64,000 nt of DNA from Owenia fusiformis (Eukaryota > Annelida > Polychaeta > Sabellida > Oweniidae), in the NCBI GenBank assembly GCA_903813345.2, contig CAIIXF020000010.1:11214349-11278348 (forward strand), given 5' to 3'. Every line of letters begins with the position of its first letter. Position 1 is the stretch's first letter. The notes beneath the pieces were generated by a model. That model was given only the letters and a program-made list of their open reading frames with translations. It was not told the DNA's origin and made no database searches. Of this stretch, positions 54,821 to 64,000 are shown one piece after another. A program made the translations under genes and the position numbers.

Positions 54821-57800
54821 GGATTAGTGCTGCAGATCTGACACAGGTAACCGAATAACACTATGCTACGCAGGAGTCGACCATAGAAGCTGTACCATGT
54901 CGTTTTTTGTATTTATAGGTCCTGCATGCAAAATACCAAAGACATGTTAATAATAGGTTGTACTTGTACCGCATTATTTTTTATTGTTACGTTTTGTTAT
55001 AACTTTCTAGAAATTAATATAACAGGCAAAAAGTGTGTAATAATCAATATCTGCAATGTCACGTTGGCCTTTAATGTTCAATTACATTAAATAATTTAAA
55101 CATGAAAATATAAGTCGTCCAATTCGAAAGTGCAGTCAAGTACATGGTTTTGATATGAAGATGAACTGGGATTTGGAAGTTTTTATCATGATCATGCATT
55201 GTGATTGGGACGTCATTCATATTATGTAATGTTTCTTTAGGTGAGCAAAGTTCATAAAAGAAAAGTAAGTATGAAATAATCATTCAGAACCAGACCTGTT
55301 CTAAAAAGAAAAGTAAGTATGACATAATCATTCAGAACCAGAGCTGTTCTAAAAAGAAAAGTAAGTATACAATCATTCAGAACCAGAGCTGTTCTAAAAA
55401 GAAAAGTAAGTATACAATCATTCAGAACCAGAGCTGTTCTAAAAGGAAAAGTAAGTATACAATCATTCAGAACCAGATCTGTTCTAAAAAGAAAAGTAAG
55501 TATACAATCATTCAGAACCAGATCTGTTCTAAAAGGAAAAGTAAGTATACAATCATTCAGAACCAGATCTGTTCTAAAAGGAAAAGTAAGTATACAATCA
55601 TTCAGAACCAAATCTGTTCTAAAAGGAAAAGTAAGTATACAATCATTCAGAACCAGAGCTGTTCTAAAAGTTTTAATCTAAGTATGAAATAATCATCCAG
55701 AACTAGAGCTGTTCTAAAAAGAAAAGTATGCAATATTAATCCAAGTTAGGATTTTTGTTATAATAAATTTGGCGTTGAACCATTAAAAAATCGTGGTTTC
55801 GGTCGGTATCTTCTGCAATGCAATGGTTTACATTAACATTCTTAGAACTTGTTGGATATTCTTGGAGAATTTAGACTTGTTATTCATTTTATTTATTATT
55901 TGGCTGAGTTTGTTATCATTTTTATTCTTTTATCTTTAAGTCAAGAGTTATTATCAGTAATTGATCTTCAAATGGCTAGATGGCAATGTGGTACTGAAGG
56001 AAAAATAAATGCCATTTTGTCAAATCTGTAAAATATATTTTTCAAAAAATAATCAGTAGGCAATTTTCTTCTAAAAATGAATCAAATTATGATTCTCTCG
56101 TAAAGTGCAGGTGATTTTTCCTACTAAAATTGTAGTAATTTATCCAAATACGGCCTATGACTAATTCTATGACTAATTTTTAATTAATTAATTAATTACA
56201 TATAATTAAGCTTCAAAACCTTTATCTCAGACGTACATAAATAGAACAAAATCACGGTGTCAACCCAAACGCTCTGACTTGCATGACGGGGCGTTTCATT
56301 ACTGAAACTAAACAAAGAAACGCTCTGGAGTAGTAAAATTGGCGGGCGGGAATGATGAGCCGTCTGATTTCCCCTATAATGGCAATAAGAGCTAGGTATG
56401 AGTTACTTATTTCGAGTATACCATTCGATGTGTGTGATATTCATGTTGTACTTGTGTTGTACTTGGCTGGCTGTTGGCGTTTGAAGCAATTAGGAAGAGC
56501 TATCCGAAGCAGTAAAGTAATCAAACGTATTTGTCATTTTACCGGTCAAAACCCCTTTTGTCAAGACGTGTGATTAATTGAGCCAAGATTAGAGCACCAA
56601 CGTATATTTTGGTTAAATTTCAATGCTTCAACACACCATACATTATCGTAATTGTGATTTGATGACCGAAAATCTAGTCTTAAAAATGATGACATTCTCA
56701 TATTCAAGAAACGCTGCGATCTGGTAAACACAGTGAACTGGAAACGCTGCGGTAGTCTAGTTCTGTTTACGAAATATATAGCATGGTTTTCCCTTTCAGG
56801 AAGAGAAAGAAAAGATCTATTATACCCCTTGGCATCAAAAGGAGAAGGATTAATTAACATATAAACTTTTCGTTTTTTGTCAATAGTTTCATGTTTTAGC
56901 AGTAGGCATAACATCATCTAATGTAGGTTTAAGTCGGCTTGTTGCACGTGTAGCGCCACTAGGTTGGGACGTTTCAATTTGCATAACAAGTACAACACGT
57001 TTTTGAGAGATAGATTCGATTCCGAGCTCTTCTTTAATAATCTGAAAATAATATCAAAACGTTTCGAGGAAAACAAGCGATTTCTCGAGAACAAGTAATG
57101 GATTTGGACTGGGATTTTAGGAAATGAGAAAATATGAGTTTGTGATCTACCACTTTTACAGAAAGATTGAGGTTCTCATATAAATACCAGTTTAATTCGA
57201 CATTTCAGATTCGTTCGATCTCCACTACGGAGCTTTGTTCAAACAAATAACAGATTACCACAAGAAGTTGAATAAATGGGATCTTTGCCCAGGGTATTGT
57301 TCATATTTCACCATAACGTATGATATGTAAGAGAAACGAGTGAAGCAATACTTACGGTCATACGTGGGATATTCATTAGCCGCAATCTTATTTCGCTCCG
57401 CAGCGTTTCCGCGTGAATGAAACGCTCCGTCATGTATGTAAGACCGTTTGAGTTGGACACTGTGAAAATGCGACGACACGTAGAGCCCTGAGCCTTTTTA
57501 AAGATAACTTTTTTAAGTGTGAATACTGATTCAAAATGTCAAAGTTTAGCATAATGTCTATATGGGTTCTGTGTGTCCTTCACTGGTCAATTGGCTGATA
57601 AAAAGGTTGATAGGTTGGTACTGTATGGTATAAGAACTCAAATGATGTGGGAGTAATAAAGGTACATACATACATACTGTATTTCACCATAGATGGAACA
57701 CCTTGTGTGGTCCAAGGCCAGGCGTTTTACTTGGATTTATCTACACTCTCATTCATAAGTTTGACTACATCTTTGGAGTCGACAGAAAATGTTTATTGAC

Positions 57801-60126
57801 TGCATTTTCAATTCCTCTGATTTTACCCAATAATTGTCATTATTAACAAGAGCTAGTAATTTCTGTCAGATGTTATGAAAATTGCCATGTTATTACATAT
57901 AAACCAATGGAAATGGTGGGAATGGCAATATATCCATACTTCGAAATATTCAAAAAACCAATCGACAAGTATCTTCATAGGCAGAGCAGGTAAAAATATT
58001 TTTCTAGAGACTCCCACGTTGAAAATAAAACGTTTATGAAAACAACTGAGCCTATGTACATATATAAGCTCTTCCAAATTTAACGGAATAAAAATCGATC
58101 CCTTAGAGTCAAAAATCCTTGATTTTTAAAGGAAACGATATGGGCCCTCGGCTTAGCATTGTATAACTTGAAGCTGGAATAAATAAAGTTTAATCATAAA
58201 AATGATCGAAATATGGCTTTGAAAGCAAATTCAATATTCTGAAACGCAACTTACCGTTATATGATTTTGCAGATCACACCAACAGTACCCCTGCCTTCTA
58301 AACTACATCTATATCTTTCCAACTTCTTTCTATAAAATCAAGGAACACCTTTATTTGATTAAATATCACAAAATATGTCGTTTCGTGAACTTGGTATGCC
58401 TTTGAAGAGTACATCGACATACAGAGACATCAACTTATGTTTTAAACATCATTAGGTTTCATGACATGCGCAGAAATACTACATATCTTGACAGATAACA
58501 TAATTCATCATTTTCTAATATCGTATATTGATAAATCTGAAATCTATTTCTAAATAATCCTGTTGGTACGTTTGATTGGCTCGTGATCTAAATATACTCG
58601 AGACTTTCAAGATCAGCTTATATAGAATGAAACTCATATGATATGTCTCAATGTACATATCACTTAACACAATAAGAAGACTTGTATCATCAACAAAAAT
58701 ACTTCCTAGATTTTATGACAACTTAGGAATACGCATGCGCTCGGCAGTGACGATTTTCGTAAGTTATTTTTGACCTTTCGGTAAAAAGATGTTTTTAGTA
58801 TCTTAAGACTCCTTTAGATCTACATAATATTTACCAGGCAAATGATTATAAAAGATTGGTTAATAGCGTGAAATGTGGAACTTGTAACGGAAAATTATAA
58901 CAAGGCACGCGAGTTCAGTGGAACCATTTTATATTTTCCTAAGAGTACTTCTGAACAAGCTGATACACCATGTCATTCCTTCACATACTTTTTGATACAC
59001 CATAACAGATTCATGTTTGAAATTTAATTTGCACACTATTTCGAAAAGTGGAAATGTTGATTAAATTGTCATAAATACTTCTAATTTTTCTAATAACGTT
59101 TCCCTATGTTCACAGATATCAATGGCAAATTGAATTATGATTTTACTTTGTAACCACTTTAAGTCGCCATGTAACCACTTTTATCTCTTGCTAAAATGCA
59201 AATGATAAATAAATAGACAGTCAATATATTTATGTTAAAATATTTTCCTTCGTTTCAAGGAAAACATCTAACATTCAATTCCAAAATTAATACAAGAATG
59301 GTAGGTCAAGGTTTTTTCTAAGAATGGTAGTTTAAAAAACATTTTTACATCTGTCATACATGTAAAAATATTTATATATTGCATATTCATTTTCACTTTA
59401 GATATTCTATAAGTGCGTGTACATGTCATACACTGTGTCAATGTAATATTAGGATTTGACACATTCTATCAAAGTAATTGTAATATTTAATTTTTCATTG
59501 ATACAGTTGTCAAGTTCAAAACTAATAAAAAGTTCACGAGCGTCATTCTAGAGATTGTTTGACTTCCGTTTTCGATTTTTTGAATCACAAAACCCGGGAG
59601 TGTACATTTTGTTGTTAATATTTGATATTTAGGAGATATGTACAATACGCGTATACTTATATTAAGTATAGCGTGTGATAGATTAAAATTGTGCACTAGA
59701 AGACGCAGTCAACAATCACGAACTAATTAAATCAATCTTCCCAAGACTCACACGTTAGAAGAACTGAATGCCACTTTAATACTACACAAGAAAAAATACT
59801 ATCGTTTTCTGAAGAAATTACCTTGAAACCCTATGATATTCAACAAATATCTAAGCATGCAATGTGGCACAACAGCTTCATTAGTCTCAATTTTTATAAT
59901 ATAGATAAAAGCAATTAAGAACAAACATGACTATATAGACAATCACATAGATGACCTCGTGTGTCTATTATCTTATTTCACTTGATAAACGATGATGACA
60001 ATATCTATGTTAAGAAAACAAAACTACCATAGGACGCTAGCAAAAGATTTACTCGTTTACTTTGTCATTACAGAAGAACAATTTGATAAAACAATCAGCG
60101 GTTGTAATTAGGACAACGGGTGCACA
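54821..60126. other. Intergenic between the divergent receptor genes
   Basis: Contains a 45-bp minisatellite at 55252-55735 and otherwise AT-rich single-copy-looking DNA. A TAAT run lies near 56170-56195. No further gene, RNA gene or transposon was recognised from 55740 to 60000. The two promoters must lie here. CATTACAG ending at 60073 is a plausible 3' splice site for a leader exon of receptor 2. Confidence 0.55.
55252..55735. repeat. 45-bp minisatellite, about 10 copies
   Basis: AAAAGTAAGTATACAATCAT and TCAGAACCAGAGCTGTTCT repeat with a 45-bp period (GTAAGTAT at 55361, 55406, 55451, 55496 and so on); the first two units are a few bases longer. Because 45 is divisible by 3, a long repetitive minus-strand frame (15-residue VLNDCILTFLFRT repeat) runs through it; this is a by-product, not a gene. 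Confidence 0.92.
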
Positions 60127-63100
60127 ATGGGGGATGTGGCGGGGGTTAGTTCTGCCCCAAATGGCCGTGTCAATCGTGGTTTTGACGGACCTGAGAAAGC
60201 CGATGTTGATGCTGATAACGTCATCTACACGATCGACAGCGCAAATAGGATTGACTTAGAAGAAGTGAAACGAAGATCAGGTAAGAATGGGTCTGTTTGA
60301 AAAAACGGGAACAAATCTATATTGTACGATTGATATAATATGATTGGTATCACAATATACTTGTAAGATACGATATAAATGTTTCAGTAAAGTACGTCAA
60401 AGTATTTGTATTTTGTATAACAGGCTATGTATATTGTGATCACTTGAAAGCCTATAGAAGTAGAAAGTCCAAGAAGGTTGTGTTTAAATGTCAAGGTCAT
60501 CCAGTGGGCAAGGGCCAAAATATGAAATTCCTAGAGCATGATTTTGCAATCTAGCTTTAAGGTCTATGAAAGCAACAGAAGCATAAAATCTTAAAGGATA
60601 TTAACCTCAGCAAAGATAAACCAACAAATGCACGAATATTGCTGGAAGTCAGGTCTAATCCAATACGAAGTTATTGGTGGAGATGTCTACACTCCGAACG
60701 ATCTCTTTTCTATTGAATTTTACCACATTTGCACGAAGACTAATATATGGTCGAGATTTTTAAAATAGGTTTGGAATGTTTCTTGGTTAAGTGCCAGAGC
60801 AGATCAATTTCAACTACGTTGCATGGGGAGGTGAATTTAGAAATTCCCAACTCGCATAACTAAAAACTACATATTGACTGTGTCCTTGTGCTTTAATAGT
60901 TTTTATTTTTGTTTTCAGCAATCACAAATCTACACAAAGTACAAGAGAGAAGGTCTTCCTTAAAATTTGATGATGTAAAAACAATGACAACTGACCAACT
61001 CTATGGTAGCTCAGTGAAACAAATGATGGGCACAAACTATAAACACACACCCACATCTCTTTACACAGCCTTAAGGCCATTGCTTTATGTTATGAAAGTG
61101 CTCGGACTCTACCATTCGAGAGAATGGGGTGGAAAGGCAGTGCATGTGACGCCTTCAATGGTGTACTCTATTTTGATAAACCTTTTACTCTGGGCTAATG
61201 TGTTCAGGTACTTTACGGCATATCGGCGGGACGAATGGTACCAAACTGCTTTATTCTTCAAGATTGTGCGTCATATTTGGTTCTTTCAATGCGCCATATG
61301 TGCGTCTGTTTGCTTTTGGGCATCTCGTGGAATGCCTGATTTCTTTAAGCAATTCCATGAGTATATGCAGCACCGCACTGAGCTCACATATCGGACTTAT
61401 ATCATGCGTACGTCATTTTTCGCCATGTTTCTTTCAATGGTAATAACCATAATTAACGTTGTCATAGTAGGTGTGTGGTTTACCACTAGTAGAGGAAGTC
61501 AGTATTCAAATATGGACATTTCGCCTTTCTTCAGAAACCAAAACGTTCCCGTCTGGTTCACAGTTTTGTATCTTATCCTCCAGTTTTATGCCTCTGCTTC
61601 TTGGGGTTTCACTATTGCATTGTACGTTATGCTTAGCGTCTGTCTCAGGAAAGAATTCATGAACTTTGCCTTGAAGTTCCGTCTAGCTACCTCCGCCAGT
61701 GGCATCTTCGAAGGAAACATCGAGGCGTTCCGAAGGGAGCATTTGGTTTTGTGCAAACTTGTGAGCACGGCGGATGGCTTGATCAATGTCTTCACGCTTC
61801 AGGTCTTCGGAACAGGGGTGCCCCTAGTCTGCTTCTTGATCTACAATCTGATGTTTGAGGAGGACAGGAACCTAGTGGTTTTTCTCATGAAACTCTACTG
61901 GTTCATCACCGCCACAGGGAAATTGTTTATCACCATCGGGTTTGCCAGTATGCTCAACGTTGCTGTAAGTATAGGCATTTAACCCTGTTTCTTTTTCCGG
62001 TAGTAATCAGGGATAAAGCACCCCTTGCAACGATAAACTTGAATAGGAAATATCAAAGACAAACAGGGGTCAAACATCTGTCAGCTTTATTCAGCTGTGT
62101 GTATAGAAATTATACTACTGTACATGTTACTTGTAATTTTGTCACACCCCATACCTCTGATTTCGGTTTACAAATAAAAAGGCTATGGCAAAAATTAAAA
62201 ATATGGAGCCTGTTGCTTGCAGATTAGAGTAAGTGTGCAAGAGTCACAGGACTTAGAATAAAATAAAATCACCCGGCATCATTTCCAACGGTCAAAAAAT
62301 TCTTAAGTGCGAGTGTTACACTGATAAATATTCTTTTTTGAGTTATATTATATGGATAGATATTTGAATAAGGTTTATTTGCTGAATGATTAAGCTCAAT
62401 ATCTTATTGAACACCATTCGCCAGCTGTTTGATAAATTGAACACCATTCGCCAGCTGTTTGATAAATCAAGGTTAAAAGAAACGTTCGAAACGTTAAGCC
62501 ATTTGTGCTCCTTCTACAGCGTCATTATCTTTGATTACAACATGGGCCTCTCTTAAAATGAAAATCCATGATTACAACAATTGATTAGGGATGTGTATTA
62601 TTTTACAGGGCTGTGCACCTAAAGGGAACCTGCATGGGATGAATCTTGGTGTAGGTGCTATGAACTCTGGGAAAATGGTTCAGGTAAAATATCCTCATTT
62701 ATCCCATAGTTGAGGTCAAATCCGGCTGTAGAATAACACCTATATATATTTATGATATTTTGCAAATGCGTCAAAATATTGATATCAACTCGTGGATAAA
62801 AATGATATCCCTCAAAATCATAGGATATCTTATACATATCTGAATGAACCCTATCTAGAGTGAATGAATCAAAGATTTCATTTGTAATCTACTCGTTTAA
62901 ACACTGGACGAAATGCTTCACAACAGGACCTGATACTGAGTATTGAGAGTTTGAAGTGTTTCTTATAAAATGAATTTACGAAATGTGGTTATGTATTTTT
63001 GTTGATAAAATTCTTTAAATTATTGAAATATCTTAAATGTTTGTTTTCCAGATAAGTTTATTTTTGAATAAGCTAACACAGGGCCAAATTGGTTTCACGG

Positions 63101-63983
63101 GATGGTATTTGTTTGTTGTCACAAGAAGTACACTCATATCAGTAAGTAAATTCAAGATACTTCTAAATATATATGATAAAATGACTTAGCGTCCCATTTT
63201 GATCACTTAAATAATTTATCTTTATTACATTTGTTTACAACATTTGCTATCTTAAAATAGACAGTATGAAATTGAAATAAAATTTATTCTAATTTGATAT
63301 GTTAAAAATGAACTCCAGAATTCTTTATAGATAACATTACGACTGTACTGGGTGACAACACGATTTTGAGTCCCAAAATAAGAACTTTAATCTCTTTTTC
63401 ATAATAAGTGCTGTATAAATATATAATAATTACAATAATTCAATTCCAATTTAACTGTCGCATATGCTCAAAGAGATATTAATTGTGACTTATCTCCTTC
63501 CCTTATATGAACTGGTCACACTGGAACACCTTTTTTGTACCCTGTAAATGTGTTTCTCTCTGGCAAAGTAAAACAAGGCAGTAACATACAAAATGTCACA
63601 ACATGCCATTTGTTACAGACACCGACCGCCGAACGCCAACCGCCGACTTCCGTCCATAAAAAAATTGGAGACTATAACAATATGTCACAAATATGACATA
63701 AATGGCTTTGCTACATGTATATGGCAGGCACAGCAATGTGAACGTGGATTCAATAACAAAATATTCGTACTGTACTTGAACTATTTTAATTTGATATTTT
63801 TAGGTTTTCATCGCAATTCTGGGCTACATGATTGTATTGTGGAAACTTGGAACAGGGTTTAACCCGCTAGCAAGACCAACGTGCACCTGTAATTGTGCTT
63901 ACCCGTCTGTGGATTACGCATTTAATAGAACCATATATGGATCATTTAGGCCGAACGAACCCAATCCTCCAATGCCAAGCTAA
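60127..63983 (+). CDS. Gustatory-receptor-like seven-helix protein 2
   Basis: Five exons (60127-60280, 60919-61964, 62609-62683, 63052-63141, 63804-63983) give 514 aa. The first intron is phase 1 in the acidic N-terminus (KRRS/AITN); the last three are phase 0 at the same places as in receptor 1 (LNVA/GCAP, MVQ/ISLF, LIS/VFIA). ALRPLLYVMKVLGLYHSREW precedes seven hydrophobic segments, with VFIAILGYMIVLWKLG as TM7, where insect Grs have TYhhhhhQ. The tail has CTCNCAYPS. It shares FTGW.LF..TR, PVWF and IE..RREHL with receptor 1. The predicted role is a chemosensory or developmental cation channel or receptor in the plasma membrane, by family only. The stop is 17 bp from the window end, so the 3' UTR is outside. 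Confidence 0.85.
62403..62550 (+). repeat. Short tandem duplication and Penelope-like tail in receptor 2 intron
   Basis: TTGAACACCATTCGCCAGCT is directly repeated (about 62407 and 62436). It is followed by GAAACGTTCGAAACGTTAAG, the GAAACGTT type of hairpin end seen in Penelope-like elements. No coding part. Confidence 0.45.
62770..62835 (+). repeat. Single arm of the 1-830 repeat family
   Basis: GATATCAACTCGTGGATAAA then AATGATATCCCTCAAAATCA matches the right arm at 240-295 and 755-812. No left arm is clear here. Confidence 0.6.
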
Positions 63984-64000
63984 CATACTAGGACTGTCAT

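Noticed and set aside
55252-55611. 119-codon repetitive frame
   Set aside because: By-product of a 45-bp minisatellite whose period is a multiple of three.
1-64000. LTR retroviruses, Polintons or other capsid/envelope elements
   Set aside because: No reverse transcriptase, integrase, capsid or long terminal direct-repeat pair was recognised anywhere in the window.
1-64000. tRNA and rRNA genes
   Set aside because: Occasional GGTTCAAA-like B-box matches (for example near 38810) lack an A box and cloverleaf pairing.

Overview
This is AT-rich animal genomic DNA with multi-exon genes bounded by GT/AG introns, no operons, and introns and intergenic DNA packed with DNA transposons, foldback elements and minisatellites. 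The gene set suggests a marine invertebrate, most likely a non-vertebrate deuterostome such as an echinoderm or hemichordate. It comprises a peroxisomal sarcosine-oxidase-type flavoprotein, an acid-sensing/ENaC-type channel, PLAT-less pancreatic-type lipases and gustatory-receptor-like seven-helix proteins. The species assignment is inference.

Layout. 1-5.3 kb: repeats, no convincing gene. 5.3-8.0 kb (+): FAD-dependent amine oxidase copy 1, first exon not found. 9.7-15.1 kb (+): copy 2, complete, 428 aa. Both end in the peroxisomal signal SKL. 16.4-27.1 kb (+): an 11-exon DEG/ENaC/ASIC-like channel of 533 aa. Its introns hold a mariner transposon with an uninterrupted transposase and perfect terminal repeats, several foldback elements, a telomere-like repeat and a 49-bp minisatellite. 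27.1-29.1 kb: intergenic, with a possible LINE fragment. 29.1-37.8 kb (-) and 44.1-49.4 kb (-): two tandem 8-exon secreted lipases (349 and 350 aa), part of a segmental duplication that also covers promoter and 3' flank. Gene A has expanded minisatellites and nested transposons. 52.6-54.8 kb (-) and 60.1-64.0 kb (+): two divergently transcribed seven-helix gustatory-receptor-like proteins (535 and 514 aa), each with three phase-0 introns near the C-terminus.

The window is three local tandem or inverted duplications plus one channel gene. The genes do not form one pathway: the oxidases act in peroxisomes, the lipases are secreted and probably digestive, and the channel and receptors are membrane proteins of sensory type.

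I did not find a clearly new multi-gene system. The most unusual structures are a minisatellite in both lipase genes whose unit contains a whole 3' splice site with the first bases of exon 3, near-identity limited to the last exon of the diverged oxidases, and a set of nested foldback elements. Exon joins were made by eye from splice signals, reading phase and paralogue comparison. No database search or transcript evidence was available.
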